NCBI RefSeq assembly: GCF_005503145.1
Contig: NZ_SCNV01000031.1
Coordinates: forward strand, 37,415 to 101,414
Direction: 5' to 3'
DNA length: 64,000 bases
Origin: Burkholderia sp. 4M9327F10
GTDB taxonomy: Bacteria > Pseudomonadota > Gammaproteobacteria > Burkholderiales > Burkholderiaceae
Every line of letters begins with the position of its first letter. Position 1 is the stretch's first letter. The position numbers were made by a program, and so were the translations under genes. The notes under the pieces are model-generated. The model saw only the letters and a list, made by a program, of their open reading frames with translations, was not told the origin of the DNA and did not search any database. Below are positions 44,526-52,829 of the stretch, in pieces.

Positions 44526-45419
44526 TCACAGCGCCACCTCCGGGTGGTCCGCCGCCAGCTTCGCGTTCAGATACGCTTCGAAGCTGGTTTTCACCTCCGG
44601 ATGCCTGAGCGCGAATTCCACGGTCGCTTTCAGATAGCCGATCTTGCTGCCGCAATCGAAGCGCTTGCCGCGATAACGATAGGCAAGCACCTGTTCGTCC
44701 GCAAGCAGCGACTGGATCGCATCGGTAAGCTGAATCTCGCCGCCCGCCCCTGGCCGGGTTTTGCGCAAATGGTCGAAGATGCCCGGCGTGAGCACATAGC
44801 GCCCCACGACACCGAGATTCGAGGGTGCAAAAACGGGTTCCGGTTTTTCCACCACGCCGGACATGCGGAAGATGCGCTCGTCCCACGCCTTGCCTTCGAT
44901 CACGCCATACGAACGCGTGTCCTGCGGTTCGATCTCTTCCACGCCGATCACCGAGCAGTGGTAATGATCGAACACGCCGATCATCTGCGTCAGCACGGGC
45001 GGGCGGCCGTCGATCAGATCGTCGGCCAGCATCACGGCAAACGGCTCGTCGCCGATCAGCTTTTCCGCGCACAGCACGGCGTGCCCCAGACCGCGTGGTT
45101 CCGATTGACGCACATAGAAGCAGTCGACGTGGCTCGGCTTGATGCCGCGCACCAGATCGAGCAGCGTCTGCTTGCCGCGCGCCATCAGTTCGGCTTCGAT
45201 CTCGTACGACTTGTCGAAGTGATCTTCGATAGCCCGCTTGCCGCGGCCGGTGACGAAGATCATTTCGGTCATGCCCGCGGCGATCGCCTCTTCGACTGCA
45301 TACTGGATCAGCGGCTTGTCGACCACCGGCAGCATCTCTTTCGGACTCGCCTTGGTGGCGGGGAGGAAGCGTGTGCCTAGTCCGCCTACCGGAAACACCG
45401 CCTTATGAACGTTGCGCAT
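44526..45419 (-). CDS. galU: UTP-glucose-1-phosphate uridylyltransferase
   Basis: 297-aa enzyme making UDP-glucose. The nucleotidyltransferase start VFPVGGLGTRFLPATKASPKEMLPVVDKPLIQYAVEEAIAAG is diagnostic, followed by FVTGRGKRAIEDHFDKSYEIEAEL, GLGHAVLCAEKLIGDEPFAVMLADDLID and RFDCGSKIGYLKATVEFALRH. UDP-glucose would serve the WcaJ-type initiating transferase and glucosyltransferases, which places it functionally in the EPS locus. It stands at the locus edge, convergent with the GDP-mannose hydrolase gene (39-bp gap). Ribosome site AAAGGGAG upstream. Confidence 0.95.
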   Translation of the reverse strand: MRNVHKAVFPVGGLGTRFLPATKASPKEMLPVVDKPLIQYAVEEAIAAGMTEMIFVTGRGKRAIEDHFDKSYEIEAELMARGKQTLLDLVRGIKPSHVDCFYVRQSEPRGLGHAVLCAEKLIGDEPFAVMLADDLIDGRPPVLTQMIGVFDHYHCSVIGVEEIEPQDTRSYGVIEGKAWDERIFRMSGVVEKPEPVFAPSNLGVVGRYVLTPGIFDHLRKTRPGAGGEIQLTDAIQSLLADEQVLAYRYRGKRFDCGSKIGYLKATVEFALRHPEVKTSFEAYLNAKLAADHPEVAL

Positions 45420-45610
45420 TTTTCTTCGCTCCCTTTAGTAACGAATCGTCTCAACTGCATGCAAGCTGAAGGCGGATTTCCTGCTATGTGGGTTCAAGCC
45501 TATTCTCCGGACACCGGAGCCACCTGCCAACAGTTCGCCCTTTACCGCCCTTGATTGCGCTTCCCCCTCAGTGCCGACGTTGCGCCACCTGCGCGCGGCC
45601 GCTCCTTAAA

Positions 45611-45648
45611 CAAAGTTTCATCAAACGATTGCCCTCTTTCAAACTTTG
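45611..45648. promoter_or_regulatory. inverted repeat CAAAGTTT ... AAACTTTG
   Basis: Perfect 8-bp arms at 45611-45618 and 45641-45648, 22 bases apart, in the 284-bp spacer between divergent galU and the small conserved gene at 45704. It could be an operator or, in RNA, a hairpin in the leader of the downstream gene. No other structure was noticed in the spacer. Confidence 0.35.
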
Positions 45649-45703
45649 CAGCGCTGCCGCGCTCCATAATTTCCCCATCGAACTATGTATGAGGAGTCGC
45701 GAC

Positions 45704-46078
45704 ATGACGATGACCATCGAGATGGTGAACGAGTACGGTGACCACGCTGTCCGGGTTGCGGTCGGTCAAAACACCGTACTGCTCGGCGCGGACGAAGTCG
45801 ACGCGGTGATCGAGCGCCTGAGCCTGATCCGCGCCGCCATGCGTCCCGAAGTACCGAAAGAACCGTCGCGCACCCATCAGTACGTGATCGAGATGGACCC
45901 CTGCTGGCACACCGAAAAACATCCGCTCTATGACGGCGCTGTCCTGTTCATGCGTCACACCGGTCTCGGCTGGGCCGGTTTTGCGCTGCCCACATCCAGT
46001 CTCGCGAAACTCCACGAAGCGCTGTCGCAACATCTCGATGTTCTGCAAGCGGAAGAAGTGCACGCATTGATGAATTGA
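45704..46078 (+). CDS. conserved small soluble protein, unknown function
   Basis: 124-aa acidic protein with no signal peptide or membrane helix. It begins MTMTIEMVNEYGDHAVRVAVGQNTVLLGADEVDAVIERLSLIRAAM. It continues through a middle segment with HQYVIEMDPCWHTEKHPLYDGAVLFMRHTGLGWAGFALP and ends in a helix (LAKLHEALSQHLDVLQAEEVHALM). ATG 45704 has GAGGAG seven bases upstream, a strong sign of translation; the longer frame is rejected. The single Cys and two His are not in an obvious metal motif. I cannot assign a family. A strong terminator follows about 220 bp downstream. Confidence 0.75.
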   Translation: MTMTIEMVNEYGDHAVRVAVGQNTVLLGADEVDAVIERLSLIRAAMRPEVPKEPSRTHQYVIEMDPCWHTEKHPLYDGAVLFMRHTGLGWAGFALPTSSLAKLHEALSQHLDVLQAEEVHALMN

Positions 46079-46249
46079 GTGGCATGCAGTCGCGACGTTT
46101 TAAGGCCCCCCTGTCCCCGCTCGATTCACGCTGTGTTTGGCAATAGACTCTTGCGCGTTCGAGGCAGAGCCATATCGTCGCACCGGTTTATTCAATTTCA
46201 TGCAGCAATGTCTTTCAAAGTTCGTACTCACCGCCTGCGGGTAGCGCTC

Positions 46250-46326
46250 TATACTGGGTTGTCCGCGTAACTGCGGTCTTTTTCAAGATCTCCTTAGCAG
46301 CGCGGCTTCGGCCGCGCTCTTTTTTT
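46250..46326 (+). ncRNA. possible short non-coding transcript
   Basis: A TATACT box at 46250-46255 is followed by a short GC hairpin with T-run (CCGC-GTAACT-GCGG-TCTTTTT, about 46263-46282) and then by a strong terminator at 46299-46326. Nothing in between encodes a protein. A transcript of about 60-70 nt could start near 46262. No good -35 box is visible, so this could equally be a tandem terminator for the upstream gene. Confidence 0.3.
46299..46326 (+). terminator. strong intrinsic terminator
   Basis: Perfect 8-bp GC stem AGCGCGGC / GCCGCGCT around a TTCG tetraloop, followed by CTTTTTTT. It should end transcription from the conserved small gene at 45704 or from a short RNA. The rest of 46079-46507 shows no gene; an AT-rich stretch at about 46415-46440 may hold the LysR promoter. 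Confidence 0.9.
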
Positions 46327-46507
46327 GCCTGTCGTTTTTGCCTGTCGTTTTTGCATGACGGCCTGCGCAGCGCGCCGGATCCGCGCTCGATGCCCCACGC
46401 GGTTCATGAACATTGCATAAAATTAAAAAAGACTTAATCAAGCTGGCAGTGCCGTGTTATCCGCAAGCGTCCATGATGCACGCATCGTCCTTTCCTAGTG
46501 TCAGAAC

Positions 46508-47431
46508 ATGAACCAGCTACAAGCGATGCGTGTCTTCACACGTGTAGTCGATCTCGCCAGCTTCAATCTGGCCGCGAGACAACTGGGCATGTCGGCCGCC
46601 GCCGTCACGCGCAGTGTCAGCATGCTCGAAGCACATCTGAACATGCGCCTGCTCAACCGCACCACACGCAGCCTGTCGCTCACCGAGGTGGGCAAGGAGT
46701 ATCTGGACGGCTGCCGCACCATCATCGAGAAGCTCGACGAAATGGAGTCGAACCTCGTGCAGACCACGCGCGACCCGCGCGGCACGCTGCGTATCGCCAC
46801 GCCGATGACTTTCGCCACCTCCGGTCTCGGCACCCTGCTGGCCTCGTATCGCACGCTGCATCCGCGTGTCGACTTCGATGTCACCACCTACGACATGCAT
46901 ATCGACATGGTCGAAGGCGGCTTCGACGTGTGCTTCTCCGACGACCGGCGTCTTGCCAGCTCCACGCTCGTGAGCCGCACGCTCACCAGCATCGAGGAAG
47001 TCACGGTGGCTTCGCCTTCCTATCTGGCACGCCACGGCACGCCGCGCGACCCCGCCGCGTTGAACCGGCACGGACTGCTGACCGTTTCGGACGGCAGCTC
47101 GCGCACCTGGGAATTCGCCGACGCCGACGGTGTCTACCGCGTCAACACAGGCAGCGCGCTGACGGCTACCAGCAGCGCAATGGTGCGCGTCGCCGCGCTC
47201 AACCATATGGGCATCGCCCTGCTGCCGCTGCCGCTCGTCAGCGACGACCTGGCGCACGGCACGCTCGTGCCCGTGCTCGAACAGTACGAAGTGAACGGTG
47301 GCCCGCGTCATGTGTCCATCCTCTACTCCGGCCGCAACTATCTGTCGATGAAGGTGCGCAGTTTTATCGACTTCGCGGTGAGCCAGTACCGCGCCCCCGA
47401 CAAACCTGTTGCGTTGCGCGTCGTAGCCTGA
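46508..47431 (+). CDS. LysR-family transcriptional regulator
   Basis: 307-aa LysR regulator of the CrgA/DmlR-like subgroup. The helix-turn-helix is MNQLQAMRVFTRVVDLASFNLAARQLGMSAAAVTRSVSMLEAHLNMRLLNRTTRSLSLTEVG. The effector domain has the subgroup-typical GTLRIATPMTFATSGLGTLLASYRTLHPRVDFDV and FDVCFSDDRRLASSTLVSRTL. It is transcribed in the same direction as the response regulator 28 bp later, so the two may share a transcript. This is uncommon for LysR genes, which are more often divergent from a target. The target is unknown; the RND operon downstream is a candidate. Confidence 0.9.
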   Translation: MNQLQAMRVFTRVVDLASFNLAARQLGMSAAAVTRSVSMLEAHLNMRLLNRTTRSLSLTEVGKEYLDGCRTIIEKLDEMESNLVQTTRDPRGTLRIATPMTFATSGLGTLLASYRTLHPRVDFDVTTYDMHIDMVEGGFDVCFSDDRRLASSTLVSRTLTSIEEVTVASPSYLARHGTPRDPAALNRHGLLTVSDGSSRTWEFADADGVYRVNTGSALTATSSAMVRVAALNHMGIALLPLPLVSDDLAHGTLVPVLEQYEVNGGPRHVSILYSGRNYLSMKVRSFIDFAVSQYRAPDKPVALRVVA

Positions 47432-47459
47432 TGGACCGCAAGAATATCAATCGCGAACT

Positions 47460-48134
47460 ATGCCGAAGATACTCACGATCGAAGACGATGAACTGATCGC
47501 GGACGACATCGTGCGCACGCTTACGTCAAGCGGCTTCTCGGTCGACGTGGCGCGCACCGGCCGTGAAGGCATGGCCAAGGTGATGGCAGGCGAATACGAC
47601 GTCGTGACGCTCGACCGCATGCTGCCCGATCTCGACGGCCTGACGATAGTCGCCACCATGCGCGGCGTCGGCATGGAAACCCCGGTGCTGGTGATGAGCG
47701 CGATGTCCGACGTGGACCACCGCATTCAGGGGCTGCGTGCCGGCGGCGACGACTATCTCACCAAGCCGTTCTCGGCAGACGAGATGTTCGCGCGGGTCGA
47801 GGTGCTGTTGCGCCGCCGTCCGCGCAACGCCAAAGCCGAGACCTTCCTGCGCACCGGCGCGCTGGAACTGGACCTCGTGCGCCGCCGCGTCACCCACGGC
47901 AAGCGTGAGCTCGAATTGCAGCCCACCGAATTCCGCGTGCTCGAATTCATGATGCGCCACGCCGGCCAGGTGCTGACCCGCACGATGATTTTCGAGGCCG
48001 TATGGGGTTGCCGCTTCGATCCGGGCACCAACCTGATCGACGTGCACGTGGGCCGTTTGCGCAAGAAGGTCGACGTGCCGGGCGAGCGCCCGCTGATCCG
48101 CACGATCCGCGGCTCCGGCTACCTGTTCGGTTGA
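47460..48134 (+). CDS. OmpR/PhoB-type response regulator without adjacent kinase
   Basis: 224-aa regulator with a canonical receiver (acidic pair Glu8-Asp9-Asp10, phospho-acceptor Asp52 in TLDRMLPDLDG, Lys in DDYLTKPFS). The C-terminal winged-helix domain is QPTEFRVLEFMMRHAGQVLTRTMIFEAVWGCRFDPGTNLIDVHVGRLRKKVD. No histidine kinase gene is near. It is a close paralogue of the regulator at 61634-62311, and the recognition-helix segment differs only by conservative changes. It directly precedes the RND operon, whose upstream region carries the motif found beside the paralogue's divergent target. It therefore probably controls the pump. Confidence 0.92.
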   Translation: MPKILTIEDDELIADDIVRTLTSSGFSVDVARTGREGMAKVMAGEYDVVTLDRMLPDLDGLTIVATMRGVGMETPVLVMSAMSDVDHRIQGLRAGGDDYLTKPFSADEMFARVEVLLRRRPRNAKAETFLRTGALELDLVRRRVTHGKRELELQPTEFRVLEFMMRHAGQVLTRTMIFEAVWGCRFDPGTNLIDVHVGRLRKKVDVPGERPLIRTIRGSGYLFG

Positions 48135-48248
48135 CGCACCGGCGCACCCGCCGGCGCCGCTTCCTCCCCCGCGTTCAAGCGCCCGTTCTGCATGCAGGAC
48201 GCGGCGCTTCAGGCGCTAAAGCCGCGCCTCGTTCGTTATGTCGTCCAG

Positions 48249-48272
48249 CTAAAACTTGTTTCATTCTTTTAG
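48249..48272. promoter_or_regulatory. candidate response-regulator operator before RND operon
   Basis: CTAAAA (48249-48254) and TTTTAG (48267-48272) form an inverted repeat around a core. Read on the minus strand, 48268-48252 is AAGAATGAAACAAGTTT. This differs at one of 17 bases from 62585-62601, which lies in a perfect palindrome before the DUF4148 gene. It lies about 100 bp before the RND pump start, within the 236-bp spacer 48135-48370. Confidence 0.6.
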
Positions 48273-48370
48273 AGGCTGCCTGTTAGGGCCTGCTCTCCAG
48301 AATACCGGCATCAGGCGATCCACCATCCGGACTTGCCCTAGCGATTGACGCACGAACGGAGCAGCTTTCG

Positions 48371-51300
48371 ATGTTAAAAATTGTCCGGCTAGCCCTAACG
48401 CGGCCCTACACGTTTATCGTGCTTGCGTTGCTGATCCTGTTGATTGGCCCGCTATCCGCACTGCGCACGCCGACCGATATCTTTCCCGACATCCGCATTC
48501 CTGTCATCAGCGTGGTGTGGAACTATGCGGGCCTGCAACCGGACGACATGGCCGGGCGCATCGTCACTTACTATGAGCGCACGCTGGGCACTACCGTCAA
48601 CGACGTACAGCACATCGAGTCGCAATCGTTTCGCGGCTACGGCATCGTCAAGATCTTCTTCCAGCCGACTGTCGATATTCGCACCGCCACGGCCCAGGTG
48701 ACGTCGGTTTCGCAAACCGTGTTGAAGCAGATGCCGCCCGGCACGACGCCGCCGCAGATCCTGAACTACAACGCTTCGACCGTGCCGGTGCTGCAACTCG
48801 CGCTCACCAGCAATACGCTCGACGAGCAGAAGCTCGCCGACTACGCGACCAACTTCATTCGCCCGCAATTGCTGAGCGTGCCGGGTGTGGCGATTCCAAC
48901 CGCGTACGGCGGCAAGACCCGCGAAGTGCAGATCGACCTCGACCCGCAAGCGCTGCAGGCGAAGAAGCTCTCCGCGCAGGACGTGGCTGACGCACTCGCG
49001 CAACAGAATCAGATCATTCCGGCCGGCACCGAAAAAATCGGCCGCTTCGAATACAACATCAAGCTGAACAACAGCCCGCTCGCGCTGCAGGAGCTGAACA
49101 ACCTGCCGATCAAGACGGTGGACGGCGCAACCATCTATATTCGCGACGTCGCTCACGTGCGCGACGGCTATCCGCCGCAGACCAATATCGTGCGCGTGGA
49201 CGGTCACCGCGCGGTGCTGATGAGCATCCTGAAGAACGGCTCGGCCTCGACGCTCGACATCATCGCGGGTGTGAAGGCGCAACTGCCGCGCATCGAGGAG
49301 ACGCTGCCGCCGGGGCTCAAGCTCGTCACGATGGGCGACCAGTCGACCTTCGTGAAAGGCGCCGTCAGCGGCGTGGCCCGCGAAGGCATCATCGCCGCGG
49401 CGCTGACCTCGCTGATGATCCTGCTGTTCCTCGGTAGCTGGCGCTCGACGCTGATCATCGCGGCGTCGATTCCGCTTGCCGTGCTGGCGGCGATTGCCGG
49501 CCTCTCGGCGATGGGCGAAACGCTCAACGTGATGACGCTCGGCGGCCTCGCGCTGGCGGTCGGGATTCTGGTGGACGACGCCACGGTCACGATCGAAAAC
49601 ATCAACTGGCACCTCGAGCAAGGCAAGGACGTGAGAAGCGCGATCATGGACGGCGCCGCACAGATCGTCGGACCGGCCTTCGTCTCGCTGCTGTGTATCT
49701 GTATTGTGTTCGTGCCGATGCTGCTGCTCAACGGCATCGCCCGCTTCCTGTTCGTGCCGATGGCCGAGGCGGTGATCTTCGCGATGGTCGCCTCGTTCGT
49801 GCTGTCGCGCACCTTCGTGCCGATGCTCGCGCAGTACCTGCTGCGCCCGCACGCCTCAGGCGGCCATGCCTCCGGCGAGCTGGCTGCCATGATGGAGCCG
49901 CACGACAGCCATCACCACGCGCCGCCTTCGCGCAATCCGCTGGTACGGTTTCAGCGCGGCTTCGAGCATCGCTTCGAACGCGTGCGCGGCGTCTATCGCA
50001 TCGTGCTCGGTCTCGCGCTGACGAACCGCAAACGCTTTGTGACCGGCTTTCTGATCGTGGTGGGAGCCTCGTTCCTGCTCGCGCCGTGGCTTGGCCGCAA
50101 TTTCTTTCCGAACATCGACTCGGGCGAAATCGCCATTCATGTCCGTGCGCCGATCGGCACGCGCATCGAAGACACCGCCGCCGAATTCGACCATATCGAG
50201 AACGCCGTGCGCAAAGTCGTGCCGCCCGATCAACTGGGCAGCATCATCGACAATATCGGCCTGCCCAACAGCGGTATCAACCTGACCTACAACAATAGCG
50301 GCACGACCGGTCCGGAAGACGGCGACATCATGATTTCGCTAAACGAAAATCATGCGCCCACCGCCGGCTACGTCAAGACGTTGCGCAAGCTGCTGCCGCG
50401 CGAATTCCCCGGCACGACCTTCTCTTTCCTGCCCGCCGATATCGTCAGCCAGATTCTGAACTTCGGCTCGCCTGCGCCGATCGACCTGCAGGTGGCCGGC
50501 CCGAACCAGGACGCCAACCATCGCTACGCCAATGAAGTGATGCGCCGCATGCGCCTGATTCCGGGCATTGCCGATACGCGCATCCAGCAGGCCTCGACCT
50601 ATCCGCAGTTCACTGTCTCGGTGGATCGCTCGCGGGCGGACGAACTGGGCATCACCGAACAGGACGTCACCAATTCGGTGGTGGCGAGCCTGTCCGGCAC
50701 GAGTCAGGTGTCGCCGACTTACTGGCTCAATCCCCATAACGGCGTGTCGTACCCCATCGTCGCGCAGACGCCGCAATACCGGATGGAATCGCTCTCGGCG
50801 CTGAACAACCTGCCGGTCACCGGCAAGAACGGCCAGTCGCAGATTCTCGGCGGAATCGCGACGATCGAGCGCGGCGTGGGCGATGCGGTCGTCTCGCACT
50901 ACAACATCGAACCGCTCTACGACGTGTTTGCGACCACCCAGGGGCGCGACCTCGGCGCGGTGGCCTCGGATATCCAGCACATCCTGCACGCAACGGCCAA
51001 AGACGTGCCGAAGGGTTCCATCGTCACCTTGCGCGGTCAGGTGGAAACGATGAACAGCGCATTCCTCGGACTCTCGCTGGGTCTGGTCGGCGCCATCGTG
51101 CTGATCTACATGCTGATCGTTGTCAACTTCCACTCGTGGTCCGACGCGTTCGTGATTGTCACCGCCTTGCCCGCGGCGCTCGCCGGGATCGTCTGGATGC
51201 TGTTCACCACCCATACGCCGCTCTCGGTGCCGGCGCTGACTGGCGCGATTCTCTGCATGGGCGTGGCCACCGCCAACAGTATTCTGGTGGTGAGCTTCGC

Positions 51301-51622
51301 CCGCGAACGGCTCGCGGTCACCGGCAATGCGCTTGTCGCGGCGATGGAGGCCGGCTTCACGCGCTTTCGTCCGGTGCTGATGACCGCACTGGCGATGATC
51401 ATCGGCATGGCGCCGATGGCGCTCGGTCTCGGTGACGGCGGAGAACAGAACGCACCGCTCGGCCGCGCGGTCATTGGCGGCCTGATCTGCGCGACCTTCG
51501 CCACCCTGCTGTTCGTACCGGTTGTGTTCAGCCTCGTGCACCGTCGCGATGCGGCGAAGCACCCCCCTGCCAAAGACAAAGATCACCCTACTTCCGAAAC
51601 CGGAGTCCTTCATGTCCACTGA
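48371..51622 (+). CDS. RND-family efflux pump, inner-membrane transporter
   Basis: 1083-aa resistance-nodulation-division permease with twelve helices in the usual 1+5+1+5 pattern and two large periplasmic loops. It starts MLKIVRLALTRPYTFIVLALLILLIGPLSAL. The TM4 proton-relay motif is intact (GILVDDATVTIENINWHLEQGK). A His-rich stretch MMEPHDSHHHAPPSRNP lies in the central cytoplasmic linker. The second-half TM10 carries CMGVATANSILVVSFARERL rather than the Lys-containing form of AcrB. With the following adaptor and NodT-type outer-membrane factor it forms a tripartite exporter. The branch is often found in Burkholderia; substrates could be aromatic acids, solvents or antibiotics. The His-rich linker hints at metal sensing, but that is weak. 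The stop overlaps the adaptor gene by 11 bp. Confidence 0.92.
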   Translation: MLKIVRLALTRPYTFIVLALLILLIGPLSALRTPTDIFPDIRIPVISVVWNYAGLQPDDMAGRIVTYYERTLGTTVNDVQHIESQSFRGYGIVKIFFQPTVDIRTATAQVTSVSQTVLKQMPPGTTPPQILNYNASTVPVLQLALTSNTLDEQKLADYATNFIRPQLLSVPGVAIPTAYGGKTREVQIDLDPQALQAKKLSAQDVADALAQQNQIIPAGTEKIGRFEYNIKLNNSPLALQELNNLPIKTVDGATIYIRDVAHVRDGYPPQTNIVRVDGHRAVLMSILKNGSASTLDIIAGVKAQLPRIEETLPPGLKLVTMGDQSTFVKGAVSGVAREGIIAAALTSLMILLFLGSWRSTLIIAASIPLAVLAAIAGLSAMGETLNVMTLGGLALAVGILVDDATVTIENINWHLEQGKDVRSAIMDGAAQIVGPAFVSLLCICIVFVPMLLLNGIARFLFVPMAEAVIFAMVASFVLSRTFVPMLAQYLLRPHASGGHASGELAAMMEPHDSHHHAPPSRNPLVRFQRGFEHRFERVRGVYRIVLGLALTNRKRFVTGFLIVVGASFLLAPWLGRNFFPNIDSGEIAIHVRAPIGTRIEDTAAEFDHIENAVRKVVPPDQLGSIIDNIGLPNSGINLTYNNSGTTGPEDGDIMISLNENHAPTAGYVKTLRKLLPREFPGTTFSFLPADIVSQILNFGSPAPIDLQVAGPNQDANHRYANEVMRRMRLIPGIADTRIQQASTYPQFTVSVDRSRADELGITEQDVTNSVVASLSGTSQVSPTYWLNPHNGVSYPIVAQTPQYRMESLSALNNLPVTGKNGQSQILGGIATIERGVGDAVVSHYNIEPLYDVFATTQGRDLGAVASDIQHILHATAKDVPKGSIVTLRGQVETMNSAFLGLSLGLVGAIVLIYMLIVVNFHSWSDAFVIVTALPAALAGIVWMLFTTHTPLSVPALTGAILCMGVATANSILVVSFARERLAVTGNALVAAMEAGFTRFRPVLMTALAMIIGMAPMALGLGDGGEQNAPLGRAVIGGLICATFATLLFVPVVFSLVHRRDAAKHPPAKDKDHPTSETGVLHVH

Positions 51623-52829
51623 GATCGAGATCAATTCGCCGAAGCGGCTGCGCCATCTGAAGCTGGTCGGTATCGTCGTGCTGCTCGCCGCCGCGGGGGT
51701 CGTGACAACCGGCATCTTCACCCGCGTGCACGCCAAGCAGGAAATGACCGCATGGTCCGCCGCACAGGCCGTGCCGACCGTGGTCGCTTACACGCCGAGC
51801 CGCCAGGGCGCGACGCAAGCGCTGATCCTGCCGGGACACCTGTCGGCCTTCGTCAACGCGCCGATCTATGCACGCGTGCCCGGCTATCTGCACGCGTGGT
51901 ACGCCGATATCGGCACGCATGTGAAAGCCGGCCAGCTGCTCGGCCTGATCGACACGCCCGATCTCGATCAGCAGCTGCTGCAGGCCAAGGCCGATCTGCA
52001 GAATGCGCAGGCGAACGAAAAGCTCGCGGCGTCCACCGCAAAACGCTGGACCGAGATGCTCAAGCAGGACTCCGTCTCGCAACAGGACACCGATGAAAAG
52101 ACCAGCGACCTCGCCGCCAAAGAGGCCACCGTGGCAGCCGCCCAGGCGAACGTGAACCGCCTCGAAGCGCTCGAATCGTTCAAGCGGATCACTGCGCCGT
52201 TCGACGGCATCGTGACCGCGCGCAAGACCGATATCGGCGCGCTGATCGACGCGGGCGGCGGTGACGGTCATGAACTCTTCACGGTGTCGGACGCGCGCCA
52301 GTTGCGCGTCTACGTCAGCGTGCCGCAAAGCGACGCCGCGGCCATCAAGCCCGGCATGACGGCGACGCTGACCGTGCCGGAGCGTCCCGGGATGAAGTTC
52401 GACGCGAAGCTTGTCGACACCGACGATTCGATCACGCCGTCTTCGGGCACCCTGCTCGTGCAACTGGAGGTCGACAATCAGAACGGCCTGCTGATTCCCG
52501 GCGAGTACACCGAAGTGCACTTCTCAATGCCGACCAATCCGCACTCGCTGCTGATTCCGGCCAGCTCGCTGATCTTCCGCCAGAGCGGCCTGCAAGTGGC
52601 GGTGGTCGGCAAGGACGATCACGCCGTTCTCAAGCCCGTCACCATCGCCACCGATCTGGGCACCCAGGTCGAGATCGGCTCGGGACTCGAGGCCAGCGAC
52701 CGGGTGATCGACAACCCGCCCGACTCGATCGCAAACGGCGACGCGGTGCGGCTCGCCACCCCGCATGCCGCGAATGCGCCGGCCACCTCGCTTGCCGATC
52801 ATCGAGAGGCGGAGCGCGCTCATGGTTGA
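51612..52829 (+). CDS. RND periplasmic adaptor (membrane fusion protein)
   Basis: 405-aa membrane fusion protein. It has an N-terminal anchor helix (LKLVGIVVLLAAAGVVTTGIF), then a lipoyl half-motif (PIYARVPGYLHAWYADIGTHVKAGQLLGLIDTPDLDQQ). A coiled-coil hairpin with AKADLQNAQANEKLAASTAKRWTEML comes next, followed by the second lipoyl half (ITAPFDGIVTARKTDIGALIDAG) and beta-barrel domains (LRVYVSVPQSDAAAIKPGMTATLTVPERPG). It bridges the RND pump and the outer-membrane channel. ATG 51612 overlaps the pump stop; the in-frame upstream start is inside the pump's coding sequence. Confidence 0.93.
   Translation: MSTEIEINSPKRLRHLKLVGIVVLLAAAGVVTTGIFTRVHAKQEMTAWSAAQAVPTVVAYTPSRQGATQALILPGHLSAFVNAPIYARVPGYLHAWYADIGTHVKAGQLLGLIDTPDLDQQLLQAKADLQNAQANEKLAASTAKRWTEMLKQDSVSQQDTDEKTSDLAAKEATVAAAQANVNRLEALESFKRITAPFDGIVTARKTDIGALIDAGGGDGHELFTVSDARQLRVYVSVPQSDAAAIKPGMTATLTVPERPGMKFDAKLVDTDDSITPSSGTLLVQLEVDNQNGLLIPGEYTEVHFSMPTNPHSLLIPASSLIFRQSGLQVAVVGKDDHAVLKPVTIATDLGTQVEIGSGLEASDRVIDNPPDSIANGDAVRLATPHAANAPATSLADHREAERAHG

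Noticed and set aside
48452..49852. 466-codon minus-strand open frame
   Set aside because: Antisense to the RND pump; no domain, His/Arg-rich shadow.
50339..51736. 465-codon minus-strand open frame
   Set aside because: Antisense to the RND pump and adaptor genes; no recognisable motif.
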